Source: Lachnospiraceae bacterium (GTDB lineage Bacteria > Bacillota > Clostridia > Lachnospirales > Lachnospiraceae). From it: DNA of 64,000 nt. The position numbers and the translations under genes were made by a program. Shown here one piece after another: positions 16,681 through 25,324 of this stretch. Position 1 is the stretch's first letter, and each line of letters begins with the position of its first letter. The notes under the pieces are model-generated. The model saw nothing but the letters and a program-made list of their open reading frames with translations, was not told the origin of the DNA and searched no databases. The stretch covers positions 1 through 64,000 of the forward strand of contig JAETTM010000026.1 in the NCBI GenBank assembly GCA_021769135.1, written 5' to 3'.

Positions 16681-16743
16681 CAAGTTTGCGTCTGTGCGGC
16701 ATCCGCAAACTTGTTATATGCAAAAAGCTGCGCAGAAATGAGG
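16681..16743 (+). promoter_or_regulatory. Structured leader with loop-tail pairing (family B, copy 2)
   Basis: CAAGTTTGCG (16681-16690) pairs perfectly with CGCAAACTTG (16704-16713) around the loop TCTGTGCGGCATC. The loop GTGCGGC can pair with tail GCTGCGC (16727-16733), using two G-U pairs. AGAAATGAGG then supplies the ribosome site 6 bases before the ridA ATG. Stem and loop-tail positions vary together relative to copies 1, 3 and 4. Confidence 0.65.
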
Positions 16744-16749
16744 TTGATT

Positions 16750-17127
16750 ATGAAAAGAAAAGTATCCACAGACAAAGCACCGGCGGCGATTGGGCCGTAT
16801 TCACAGGGGATTATCGCAGGCTCTGTATTATACGCATCGGGCCAGATCCCCATTGACCCGGCAACGGGAAATATGAAAGGGGAAGACATCCTGGAGCAGG
16901 CGGAACAGGTGATGAAAAATGTAGGAGCCGTGCTGGATGAAGCGGGATTTTGTTACGAAGATGTGGTGAAGACCACCTGCTTTTTGGCGGACATGGCTGA
17001 TTTTGCCGCATTTAATGGGGTCTATGAGAAATATTTTACCGGGAAGCCGGCCAGAAGCTGCGTGGCGGTAAAGCAGCTGCCAAAGGACGCCCTTTGTGAA
17101 GTGGAAGTGATTGCCTGCCATGAATAA
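16750..17127 (+). CDS. ridA: RidA family enamine/imine deaminase
   Basis: A 125-residue RidA/YjgF protein: [65 protein letters not shown], then [23 protein letters not shown] with the substrate-binding Arg. RidA hydrolyses reactive 2-aminoacrylate-type intermediates made by PLP enzymes, in the cytosol. The start at 16750 follows leader copy 2. Its end overlaps the shikimate kinase start. Confidence 0.95.
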   Translation: MKRKVSTDKAPAAIGPYSQGIIAGSVLYASGQIPIDPATGNMKGEDILEQAEQVMKNVGAVLDEAGFCYEDVVKTTCFLADMADFAAFNGVYEKYFTGKPARSCVAVKQLPKDALCEVEVIACHE

Positions 17128-17626
17128 CATTGTATTAATCGGCATGCCGGGGGCAGGGAAAAGCACGGTGGGTGTAGTGCTGGCCAAGCGTCTCGGCTGC
17201 CGTTTTGTGGATTCGGATATCGTAATCCAGGAAAAAACAGGGCTTCTTTTGCATGAAATCATTGAAAAGCAAGGACTGGACGGCTTCTTAAAGGTGGAAA
17301 ACGAAGTAAATGCTTCGCTGGAAGTAAAGCGGAGCGTGATTGCCACCGGCGGCAGCGTTATTTATGGGAAGGAAGCCATGGAACATCTGAAGGCGGTCGG
17401 AATGGTGATATACCTGAAACTCTCTTATCCGGCGGTGGAAAGGCGGCTGGGGGATTTGAACGAACGGGGAGTGGCAGTAAGGGAAGGGCAAACCCTTTTG
17501 GATTTATACAGGGAAAGGACGCCCTATTACGAACGCTATGCGGATATTATTTTGGACTGTGAAGATAAAACGATTAGGGATATTGTGGCAGAAATTTTTT
17601 CTTTCGTAAAATTAAGGAGAAGATGA
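17120..17626 (+). CDS. aroK: Shikimate kinase
   Basis: A 168-residue kinase with Walker [10 protein letters not shown], the DSD motif (FVDSDIVIQ), and IATGGSVIY for the usual GGG shikimate-binding loop. [27 protein letters not shown] is the lid and C-terminal Arg region. It phosphorylates shikimate in the chorismate pathway. It overlaps ridA by 8 bp, so translation is coupled. No other aro gene is in the window. Confidence 0.9.
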   Translation: MNNIVLIGMPGAGKSTVGVVLAKRLGCRFVDSDIVIQEKTGLLLHEIIEKQGLDGFLKVENEVNASLEVKRSVIATGGSVIYGKEAMEHLKAVGMVIYLKLSYPAVERRLGDLNERGVAVREGQTLLDLYRERTPYYERYADIILDCEDKTIRDIVAEIFSFVKLRRR

Positions 17627-17641
17627 GGAGTTATCAGGGCA

Positions 17642-18553
17642 ATGAAAAAGGTATCATTTGGCAGCAGTCTGCTGTTATTTTTGGCTGCTTGTATATGGGG
17701 AGTGGCTTTTGTGGCGCAGAGCGTGGGAATGGATTATATGGGGCCGTGTACTTTTAACGGCATCCGGTTCCTCATCGGCGGTACAGTGCTTCTTCCCCTG
17801 GTTTATGTACGGATAAAAAGGAAAAAAAATACGCCGGACGAAATTCCGCCCGCGCTGACGTTGAAGGGCGGGATATGCTGCGGCCTTGCCATATGTGCGG
17901 CTTCTTTGTGCCAGCAGATAGGGATTATGTATACTACGGTAGGGAAGGCAGGGTTTATCACTACGCTTTATATCATTATTGTTCCGGTTTTCGGGCTGTT
18001 CCTGCATAAAAAAGTGCCGGGGAAAGTGTGGATAGCGGCGGCAGTGGCGGCGGTAGGGATGTACATGCTTTGTATCAATGAAAGCTTTTCCATTGGGAAA
18101 GGCGATGCGTTTGTTTTTATCTGTGCAATCATTTTTGCGGTACATATTCTGGTGATTGACTATTTTTCTCCGAAGACGGACGGGGTAGCGCTTTCCTGTA
18201 TCCAGTTTTATACTGCAGGAATTATCTGTACGGCGGCTGCTTTCGTGGTGGAAACACCCACATGGGGGCAGTTCATTTCCGGCATTGTGCCGATTTTGTA
18301 CGCCGGTATCATGTCCTGCGGAGTGGCTTATACTCTGCAGATTATCGGGCAGAAAAACCTGGAGCCTACGGTGGCATCCCTGATTTTGAGCATGGAGTCG
18401 GTGGTCTCTGTACTGGCGGGATGGGCGATACTCGGACAGGCGCTGTCGGCAAAGGAACTGGCAGGGTGCGCCCTTGTATTTGCGGCGGTGATTCTGGTGC
18501 AGTATAACAGGCCAGGCAGCCAAAAGGCGGAAAAGCATATAAAACAATGTTAA
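17642..18553 (+). CDS. EamA/DMT-family transporter
   Basis: A 303-residue protein with ten predicted membrane helices and two EamA repeats. The first starts LLLFLAACIWGVAFVAQ with NGIRFLIGG, the second has AIIFAVHILVID and PTVASLILSMESVVSVLAGW. DMT transporters export or import amino acids, metabolites or nucleotide sugars; the substrate is not predictable. It follows aroK by 15 bp and is probably in the ridA operon. Confidence 0.9.
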   Translation: MKKVSFGSSLLLFLAACIWGVAFVAQSVGMDYMGPCTFNGIRFLIGGTVLLPLVYVRIKRKKNTPDEIPPALTLKGGICCGLAICAASLCQQIGIMYTTVGKAGFITTLYIIIVPVFGLFLHKKVPGKVWIAAAVAAVGMYMLCINESFSIGKGDAFVFICAIIFAVHILVIDYFSPKTDGVALSCIQFYTAGIICTAAAFVVETPTWGQFISGIVPILYAGIMSCGVAYTLQIIGQKNLEPTVASLILSMESVVSVLAGWAILGQALSAKELAGCALVFAAVILVQYNRPGSQKAEKHIKQC

Positions 18554-19052
18554 AACATTATCTTGATTTAAAAGCCATGCTGTAAGTGTTTGGATTCAAC
18601 CTAACGGATATCGACAGGGTTAAAAAGTAAAGAATAGAAATTTTGAGTATGGAGTGTACACTATGTCTGTATTATTATGGACATAATGTAATTCTTTTGC
18701 TATACTTTTTTCAAAGCATATATTTCTGATATTCTATTTTCACTCTAATGAAGTATCATTCCACTGACTATGAAAGGCCATCAAGTGAAATCGTGCTTTT
18801 ATTTCAGACAAATTATGAAACAGGACAGGGGAACTCCAATTCCACGGGATGAAATCCTATTTCTACCAGGATGAATACGGCCAGATTGCGCCGACTTCTC
18901 AGGAAAGGATTAAGAAGATAGCAAAGGAGGAGGAAGGCTGAATTGTTGCAGATGGACAAAAGAAAACAGGAAATATCGGGAACTTTCGGAATAAAAGGGT
19001 ATAATGGAATGTGTAGCGATAAAATTGATACGCAGTTGGTGGAAAACAGGCC
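18554..19052. other. 499-bp gap with gene debris
   Basis: No intact gene is seen. It holds a 14-codon remnant of the small gene family at 22324 (18586-18630). Another short open stretch (about 18850-18942) reads GMKSYFYQDEYGQIAP, which resembles a tryptophan synthase beta segment, then KKIAKEEEG. A weak TATGTC/GACATA hairpin is at 18662-18685. The gap looks like the scar of several deletions. Confidence 0.4.
18586..18630 (+). pseudogene. C-terminal scrap of the small protein family seen at 22324-22515
   Basis: VFGFNLTDIDRVKK followed by a stop matches the end of the intact gene (GVNLTDIDKIKE) at about nine of twelve positions. No start or upstream part remains. Confidence 0.45.
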
Positions 19053-19073
19053 ATGAAGGCAGGAGGAAGCCGT

Positions 19074-19931
19074 ATGGATTGGGTAGAAATGATAGAAAAT
19101 GCCCTTAAATACATCGAAGAAAATATCGCTGAAGATTTGACGGCCGGCGGGATAGCGAAGGAAGTGGGCATATCACCGTTCTATTTCCAGAAAGGTTTTT
19201 CCATGCTGTGCGGTTATTCGGTAGGCGAGTATATCAGGATGAGGCGGATGTCTTTGGCCGGCAGCGAATGGCTGGCATCGGATTGCAAAGTGATTGATTT
19301 GGCTTTGAAATACGGATACGATTCGCCGGACAGCTTCACAAAAGCTTTTACCCGGTTTCATGGGAGCACGCCTATGGAAGTGCGGCGAAACGGTGCGCTG
19401 GTCAAGGCATTTGCCCCGCTGCATATCAGGCTTACATTGGAAGGAGGCAGCACGATGGAATACAGAGTGGAAGTGAAGCCCGCGTTCCAGGTGATGGGCG
19501 TATCAAAAATGTTTTCTTATGAGACGGCGAATAGGGATATTCCCCGATATTGGGATGAAATCCATGTACAGGCGGCGGTGAAGCCGGTGAAAGGAATGTA
19601 CGGAATCTGTTTTGATGAGGAAATGAGCGGCAACAGGTTCCGCTATATGATAGGGGATGACCTGAATGAAGAGGAAGCGGTGGGGAAGGGCCTGGAAATC
19701 CATGAAGTGCCCCGGCACACATGGGCAGTTTTCCCATGCCGCGGGGCAATGCCGCTTCCGCTTCAGGAGGTGAACCGGCGAATCTTTTCGGAATGGCTGC
19801 CGGCAAGCGGTTATGAAATTACGGAAGGCTATAACATTGAATATTACAGCAATCCGGTTGATTTTAAAGGGGGCACACAGGACCCGGAATATTATGCGGA
19901 AGTCTGGATTCCGGTAACGGAGAGGCGGTAA
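19074..19931 (+). CDS. AraC-family regulator with GyrI-like effector domain
   Basis: A protein of about 285 residues. The N-terminal AraC DNA-binding domain has two HTHs (EDLTAGGIAKEVGISPFYFQ, then KVIDLALKYGYDSPDSFTKAFTRFHGSTP). The C-terminal domain (MEYRVEVKPAFQVMGVS, GLEIHEVPRHTWAVFPCRG, YYAEVWIPV) is GyrI-like, a small-molecule sensor as in BmrR/Rob proteins. AGGAGG lies 6 bases before the ATG at 19074. It overlaps the 3' end of the convergent MATE pump gene by 40 bp, so it may control drug efflux. Confidence 0.92.
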   Translation: MDWVEMIENALKYIEENIAEDLTAGGIAKEVGISPFYFQKGFSMLCGYSVGEYIRMRRMSLAGSEWLASDCKVIDLALKYGYDSPDSFTKAFTRFHGSTPMEVRRNGALVKAFAPLHIRLTLEGGSTMEYRVEVKPAFQVMGVSKMFSYETANRDIPRYWDEIHVQAAVKPVKGMYGICFDEEMSGNRFRYMIGDDLNEEEAVGKGLEIHEVPRHTWAVFPCRGAMPLPLQEVNRRIFSEWLPASGYEITEGYNIEYYSNPVDFKGGTQDPEYYAEVWIPVTERR

Positions 19932-21229
19932 AACGAAACGGACAACACCATAGCGATAGTCCAGCCGATTGGCCATGCGCACCATATTCCGATAGGTGAA
20001 TTCGTCCAGCCGGAAAGGATGAAGGCTAAGGCCACCCGCAGAATCAGGTCGGTGAATGTGGCAGCCATAAACTGCCCCATGGCGCTTATGCCGCGCAAAA
20101 CCCCGTCCGCCGTCAGCTTGGCGGACACTACGAAGTAGAAGGGGGAAAGTATCCATAAAAATTGCTGGCCCGTCATCAATGCGGCAACGGAATCCTCTTC
20201 CATGAACAGGAGCAATACGTACCTGCCGAAGAAAATATAGAGGATACAGAAGGGGATGCACAGGCACCATACCATTTTCAGCCCGGCGCGGAAGCCCCCC
20301 TTAATCCGCCCATATTGGCGTGCGCCCAGGTTTTGGGCCGAGAAGTTGGAAATCCCGTTGCCGATGGTGGTAAAGGATGTAATAATCAGGTTATTCAGCT
20401 TCACCGCTGCGGAATAGCCCGCCATAACGGAAGGGCCAAACCCGTTGATAACGCTTTGAATCATAATATTTCCCACGGAAATGAAGCTTTGCTGTAAAAT
20501 GCTCGGAACGGCAACCACAATAATCTTCTTCAAAAGATTCCAGTCAAAGAGGGGAACTTTTCCCTGAACCGGAATTTTATTCAGCCGTATCCATACGGTG
20601 ATGACCGCTAAAATACAGCTTACCCCCTGGCAGAGGAAGGTGGCCCATGCCACGCCGGCCACGCCCATGTGAAAGCTTTTTACGAACAGGATATCCACGG
20701 CGATATTGGAAGTGGAGGATATGGCCAGAAAATAGAAGGGGGTTTTGGAATCGCCCAACGCGGAGAAAATTCCGGTTGCGATATTGTAAAAGAATACAAA
20801 GGGAAGGCCCCATACATAAATATCCAGATAGAGCCGGGAATCCGCAAAGACATCTTCCGGCGTCCGGATTAAATGCAGCAGCGGCGAGCAGCCTAAAATC
20901 CCGGCAAACATTAACAGGGCGCAGATAACGGCGCTGAAAATGCAGGCGGTGGACACTGCGGTTTTCAGCTTTCCGTAATCCTTTGCCCCGAACAGCTGAG
21001 AGACGATGATGGAACAGCCCATGTTGCAGCCAAAGGCAAAGGCGATAAAAATCAGTGTGATTTCATAACTGTTCCCCACGGCGGCCAGCGCATTTTCGCC
21101 GATAAACTTGCCCGCTACCAGGCTGTCAGCTATGTTATAAAGCTGCTGGAAGATAATGCTCCCGAACAGGGGAAGGCAGAACTTCCATAATACTTTTTCA
21201 GGTTTTCCTACGGTCAAGTCTTTGTTCAT
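19892..21229 (-). CDS. MATE-family efflux transporter
   Basis: A protein of about 445 residues with twelve membrane helices in two repeats: LWKFCLPLFGSIIFQQLYNIADSLVAGKFIG at the start, and LKKIIVVAVPSILQQSFISVGNIMIQSVINGFG opening the second half. MATE pumps export cationic drugs or metabolites using Na+ or H+. I start at 21229, because the ATG at 21241 lies only 1 base after AAGGAG. It is divergent from the LysR gene at 21381. Confidence 0.92.
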   Translation of the reverse strand: MNKDLTVGKPEKVLWKFCLPLFGSIIFQQLYNIADSLVAGKFIGENALAAVGNSYEITLIFIAFAFGCNMGCSIIVSQLFGAKDYGKLKTAVSTACIFSAVICALLMFAGILGCSPLLHLIRTPEDVFADSRLYLDIYVWGLPFVFFYNIATGIFSALGDSKTPFYFLAISSTSNIAVDILFVKSFHMGVAGVAWATFLCQGVSCILAVITVWIRLNKIPVQGKVPLFDWNLLKKIIVVAVPSILQQSFISVGNIMIQSVINGFGPSVMAGYSAAVKLNNLIITSFTTIGNGISNFSAQNLGARQYGRIKGGFRAGLKMVWCLCIPFCILYIFFGRYVLLLFMEEDSVAALMTGQQFLWILSPFYFVVSAKLTADGVLRGISAMGQFMAATFTDLILRVALAFILSGWTNSPIGIWCAWPIGWTIAMVLSVSFYRLSVTGIQTSA

Positions 21230-21241
21230 ATGTATATCCAT

Positions 21242-21380
21242 GCTCCTTTTTGAAATTGATTTTAATTTTTGGATGATTTACATGTTTCCAAAAGCGTATT
21301 ATAATGCATTTAATGAAATATGAAAAATATATATAATATATTGGAGAGATATAAAAAATATATGGGAGATATGAAAATCG
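21242..21380. promoter_or_regulatory. Divergent MATE/LysR control region
   Basis: A 139-bp AT-rich gap. Near the LysR start two direct repeats, ATATATTGGAGAGATAT and ATATATGGGAGATAT (about 21336-21376), lie about 23 bp apart. They are plausible sites for the adjacent LysR protein, although the second also includes the LysR ribosome site GGGAG. Confidence 0.4.
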
Positions 21381-22286
21381 ATGGATATCAATTTTGAATA
21401 TTATAAAATCTTTTATTATGTGGCGAAATATGGGAATATTACTAAGGCCGCCGCCGCATTGGGAAGCAGCCAGCCCAATGTAACGCGGATTATGAAACTC
21501 TTGGAAGCGCAGCTGAACTGCCGCCTGTTTGTCCGGGAGACCAGGGGCATCAGCCTGACGGAGGAAGGGAAGCTGCTTTACTCCCATGTGGAAATTGCAT
21601 ATAGGCATTTGGCAAATGCTCAGGAGGAAATATACAGGCAGGACTCGAAAAGGTGCGGTACTGTGGAAATAGGGGCGACGGAAACGGCGCTCCATCTTTT
21701 CCTGTTGAATGCGCTGCGGGGGTTTAAGCTGGCATATCCGGCCATCAGAATTAAAATCCATAATCACACAACACCGGAAACGGTGGGGCATTTGGTTAGC
21801 GGCAAGCTGGATTTTGCGGTAGTTACTACGCCTTTCGAAGCGGGGAAAAAGGTTTCCTGCATAAATGTGCTGGATTTTGAGGAAATACTGGTGGGAGGGA
21901 TGCAGTATGAAAACCTGTGCGGCGGCGCATTGGAGCTGGAAGAAATGAAAAATTATCCATGGGTCGGGTTGGGGAAAGAGAGCGCAACTTATCGGTGGTA
22001 TAAGGATTTTTTCATCGCCCACAAGTTAGATATGGAGCCGGATATGGAAGTGGCCACCTTTGACCTGATACTGCCATTGATTGAAAATAATTTTGGAATT
22101 GGTTTCGTGCCCGAAAAGCTGGCGCGGCCTTTGCTGGAAGAAAAACGGATTGTGCAAATACCAATCAACTGTTCCATCCCAGGGCGCTCTATACAGCTCA
22201 TAGCGGATAAGGGGAGGGGAAAAAGCATGGCGGCGGATACCTTGTATAAATATCTAAAAAGTGTAAAGACCTTGGAACTTCAATAG
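21381..22286 (+). CDS. LysR-family transcriptional regulator
   Basis: A 301-residue protein with an N-terminal winged HTH (YYKIFYYVAKYGNITKAAAALGSSQPNVTRIMKLLE, then LFVRETRGISLTEEGKLL) and a C-terminal LysR substrate-binding domain (VEIGATETALHLFLLNAL, LDFAVVTTPF, FGIGFVPEKLA). It faces the MATE pump gene and is its likely regulator. The ligand is unknown. Confidence 0.93.
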   Translation: MDINFEYYKIFYYVAKYGNITKAAAALGSSQPNVTRIMKLLEAQLNCRLFVRETRGISLTEEGKLLYSHVEIAYRHLANAQEEIYRQDSKRCGTVEIGATETALHLFLLNALRGFKLAYPAIRIKIHNHTTPETVGHLVSGKLDFAVVTTPFEAGKKVSCINVLDFEEILVGGMQYENLCGGALELEEMKNYPWVGLGKESATYRWYKDFFIAHKLDMEPDMEVATFDLILPLIENNFGIGFVPEKLARPLLEEKRIVQIPINCSIPGRSIQLIADKGRGKSMAADTLYKYLKSVKTLELQ

Positions 22287-22306
22287 ACTTTACACTTTAG
22301 CTTTTG
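22258..22306. terminator. Bidirectional terminator between lysR and the small convergent gene
   Basis: AAAGTGTAAAG (22258-22268) and its exact reverse complement CTTTACACTTT (22288-22298) flank the lysR stop codon, followed by TAGCTTTT. It can serve both the lysR gene and the convergent gene ending at 22324. Confidence 0.6.
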
Positions 22307-22323
22307 TCATGCAGTGCCTGCTT

Positions 22324-22515
22324 TTATTCTTTAATTTTATCAATGTCGGTAAGGTTAACACCTGATAAGTTTAAAAAGGCTTTGATTGTCAAGTATTCAT
22401 CTTTTAGCTTTGCGTATGTTTCGGTCGCATTTTCTTTCTTTGCTAATAGCATATATTCCTGAATCTTTCTGAAGTCATCAAGAGCTTGTTTGGTTACTTC
22501 GATACCTGATGGCAT
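22324..22515 (-). CDS. Small helical protein of unknown function
   Basis: A 63-residue mostly helical protein (PSGIEVTKQALDDFRKIQEY, KENATETYAKLKDEY, then LTDIDKIKE). The start at 22515 has GGTAGGTG in front, better than the ATG at 22533. A scrap of a paralogue lies at 18586-18630, showing the family has been duplicated nearby. I do not recognise a function. Confidence 0.55.
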   Translation of the reverse strand: MPSGIEVTKQALDDFRKIQEYMLLAKKENATETYAKLKDEYLTIKAFLNLSGVNLTDIDKIKE

Positions 22516-22605
22516 ATAATCACCTACCTTCATATTGTGGCTGGTTTTGGCTGTTACAATTTTATTATATAGGATTGTGTAGGAAGTGTAAAGCTTATTT
22601 GATGT

Positions 22606-23520
22606 TTACCGGTTGGCCAACTCCTTTTTGTAGGAGGAAGGGTTCATATGGACCAGCTGCCGGAAGGCGGTGGTAAAGGTGGACATATTGCGGAAACCGG
22701 ACTGATAGCAGGCATCGGTGACGCTGGCCCCGGCTTCCAACAGCGTTTTGCTGTGGTGGATTTTTAAGGTGGTCAGGTAATCGGAAAGGTTGGTATTAAA
22801 GTATTCTTTAAACAGGCGGGAAACATATTCCCGGCGGTAGAAGAAATGCTGTGCGATTTCCGATGTGGTATTCAGGCTAAGGTAGGAGTCATCGACGTAC
22901 TGCTTAATCTTCAGGATGTTGTCCGGAATATTCTGCTGTATATAATCGGAGGTAGTGGCATAGCGGTCTAAAAAGCAAAACAGCTGGATGATATAGCTGT
23001 AGGCCAACAGCGCCGTGTCGGGGGTCGGATGGGAAAAAATACTGTCGATTTTGCCTAAGTATTCGTAAAGCGTATTCAGGTGCCTGGCGGGCAACAGAAT
23101 ACAGCCGGCATCCTGGCGAAGGAAGCCGGGGTTTAAATCAATGCCGAACAGATGAAAGGCTTCTTCATCGAAGAGGAATACATAGCGCTCATATTCGCTT
23201 TCGGACAGCAGGCGTGTGGTATGGATGCAATTCGGCTTGAACAGCATCAACATGCCGGGCTGGCGCCGAAAGCAGTAATTGTCAATAATAAAAGCGACAT
23301 CGCCTTGTGCGGCAAAGGAAAGTTCATAATGCTCCTGTTGGTGGAGCGTCTCGGAATAGGAGGAATAGGTGTGGTAATTTTTGCGGTGGGAGTATACCAG
23401 ATGCTCCCCCAGCCAATAGTCAATCCATCCCCTGGCGTCTTGATAACTTTTCCATCCCGAAAAAGAAAGAAATGGAAAATATGCACTAAAATCTGCGTGA
23501 GAAATAGGAAAAAAATGCAT
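22606..23520 (-). CDS. AraC-family regulator of the sulfatase locus
   Basis: A protein of about 304 residues: an N-terminal cupin sensing domain (HYELSFAAQGDVAFIID, RRQPGMLMLFKPNCIHTT) and a C-terminal AraC HTH pair (LNTTSEIAQHFFYRREYVSRLF, then ASVTDACYQSGFRNMSTFTTAFRQ, MNPSSYKKE). GGAGG lies before the ATG at 23520. It is divergent from the sulfatase operon starting 149 bp away, so it is the obvious candidate activator for it; the inducer is probably a host- or plant-derived sugar. Confidence 0.92.
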   Translation of the reverse strand: MHFFPISHADFSAYFPFLSFSGWKSYQDARGWIDYWLGEHLVYSHRKNYHTYSSYSETLHQQEHYELSFAAQGDVAFIIDNYCFRRQPGMLMLFKPNCIHTTRLLSESEYERYVFLFDEEAFHLFGIDLNPGFLRQDAGCILLPARHLNTLYEYLGKIDSIFSHPTPDTALLAYSYIIQLFCFLDRYATTSDYIQQNIPDNILKIKQYVDDSYLSLNTTSEIAQHFFYRREYVSRLFKEYFNTNLSDYLTTLKIHHSKTLLEAGASVTDACYQSGFRNMSTFTTAFRQLVHMNPSSYKKELANR

Positions 23521-23669
23521 TTTGCCTCCTTTGAATATCACAAATCCATCAGTTTATATCACAAATGCGGTATAAGTTTAAATTTGTTAATGATATAATC
23601 GTATCATAACATGAATGGATGGGTTGTCAATACCTAAAATGGATTTCCAGAAAAAGAACGGGGGCGGGA

Positions 23670-25094
23670 ATGGGCAGAGAAACGAAAAAAACGAATATGA
23701 TATGGATTATGGCAGACCAGCTGCGGGCCGATATGGTGGGATGCAACGGAGACCCGAATGTGCATACGCCGAATATCGATGCATTGGCGCAAGAGGGCGT
23801 GAATTTTTACCGTGCGGTGAGTACCTATCCGCTGTGCTGCCCGGCGAGGGGAACAATGCTTACGGGGATTTATCCTAACCGGTGCACATTGGGGCATGAA
23901 TACCGAATGCCTGTTGACCAGAAAACAATCGCCAACGTGCTTTCTGAAGCGGGATACCATACGGCGTGGATTGGAAAATGGCATTTGGATGGGGCCCATG
24001 AGCATATGGGAAGAATCGCTTTTCATCATGTGCCCAAGCAGAGGCGGGGAGGGTTTGACTATTGGATGGGGTATGAAAATAATAACAGCCAATTCGACTG
24101 TTATGTCCATGGGGGCGGAGAGGGGTTCGGTGAAATATCGCCCAGGAAGCTGGAGGGATATGAGACGGATTGCCTGACGGATATTTTTTTGCGCTATTTA
24201 GAGAAAAGGCCTAAGGACAAGCCCTTCTTCGCAGTGCTTTCGGTGCAGCCGCCCCACAACCCGTATGTGGCGCCGGAGCGCAACCGGAATTATCGGGGGG
24301 AAGAACTAAAGCTGCGCCCGAATATGCTGCCTGAAATGCCGCCATATGAAGAGTTTAACGGGCGTATGCGGGCGAACCTGGCAAATGCTTATGCCATGAT
24401 TGAGAACTATGATGAAAATGTAGGACGGATTGTGGACTATCTGAAAGAAAACGGGCTTTATGAGGATACCGTGATTCTGTTTTTCAGCGACCATGGAGAT
24501 GCTCACGGCGCTCATGGGCAGGAGCGGAAGACAAACCCCTTGGAAGAGTCCATCCGGGTACCATTTATCGTGGGAGGCAAAAGGCTTTCCGAAAATCCGG
24601 AATTGGCTGGTATCCGCATGCCCCATGTGCTGGCCACCATCGATATAGCACCTACTTCCCTGGGGCTTTTGGGGATACGGATACCGAAGGAATGGGAGGG
24701 GTGCGACTATTCCTTGTTGTGCCACAGGAAGAGCAACAGCTTTTCCTATCCCACATCGGCCTATATACAGAACATTATCCCCGAGCACCATACCCATAGC
24801 GTGGAGCTGCCTTGGCGGGGAGTGGTGACGATGGACGGATGGAAATATGTCTGCCTGGAGGGTACGCCCTGGATGCTGTTTGACTTGAATCAGGACCCTT
24901 ATGAACTGCGGAACATGGCTCTTTGCGGAATTGCAAGGGAAAAGAGGGCGGAGCTTCACAGGCAGCTGGAAGGATGGCTTGAACGGACAGGAGATAAGTT
25001 TATACTGCCGAAAATCAATTTCCGAAATGATTTGTATGAGGATACGAGGGAGACATTCGGATATCCGTATTATGAAGAGGATGACGGGATATAG
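23670..25094 (+). CDS. C-type sulfatase 1
   Basis: A protein of about 474 residues in the alkaline phosphatase/sulfatase superfamily. C56-C57-P58-A59-R60 followed by GTMLTG is the CxPxR maturation motif; Cys56 would become formylglycine. Metal ligands are suggested by MADQLRADM near the start and FFSDHGDAHG. IGKWHLDG is also typical. There is no signal peptide, so it acts in the cytosol on imported sulfated sugars. Cys-type enzymes need an anSME maturase, which is not in this window. First gene of the glycan operon. Confidence 0.93.
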   Translation: MGRETKKTNMIWIMADQLRADMVGCNGDPNVHTPNIDALAQEGVNFYRAVSTYPLCCPARGTMLTGIYPNRCTLGHEYRMPVDQKTIANVLSEAGYHTAWIGKWHLDGAHEHMGRIAFHHVPKQRRGGFDYWMGYENNNSQFDCYVHGGGEGFGEISPRKLEGYETDCLTDIFLRYLEKRPKDKPFFAVLSVQPPHNPYVAPERNRNYRGEELKLRPNMLPEMPPYEEFNGRMRANLANAYAMIENYDENVGRIVDYLKENGLYEDTVILFFSDHGDAHGAHGQERKTNPLEESIRVPFIVGGKRLSENPELAGIRMPHVLATIDIAPTSLGLLGIRIPKEWEGCDYSLLCHRKSNSFSYPTSAYIQNIIPEHHTHSVELPWRGVVTMDGWKYVCLEGTPWMLFDLNQDPYELRNMALCGIAREKRAELHRQLEGWLERTGDKFILPKINFRNDLYEDTRETFGYPYYEEDDGI

Positions 25095-25258
25095 GGTCTG
25101 GGGCGGACGGAAGCTGTATCATCATGTCTTGGGAAAGCGGGAGCCTTAACAAAGGGGGAGGATGGCAGGAAAAAAGCCTAAGCCGCACTGCTGTACGGCG
25201 AAAAGAAAGCGAATGTATGGCGGCAGGGAGCGCCATAAGGAAAAGAAACAGAATATGG

Positions 25259-25318
25259 GAATCCGGGCCGGTGCTGCACCTACGGATTCTATCATGAAAA
25301 AGCAGCGCAGAAATGAGG
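25259..25318 (+). promoter_or_regulatory. Structured leader with loop-tail pairing (family B, copy 3)
   Basis: The stem GAATCCG (25259-25265) pairs with CGGATTC (25283-25289). Loop bases GTGCTGC (25271-25277) can pair with tail GCAGCGC (25302-25308), with one G-U. AAATGAGG follows, 6 bases before the binding-protein ATG at 25325. The stem sequence is unrelated to copies 1 and 2 although the architecture is kept. The rest of the 230-bp gap shows only a GGCG/CGCC hairpin. Confidence 0.6.
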
Positions 25319-25324
25319 AAAAGA

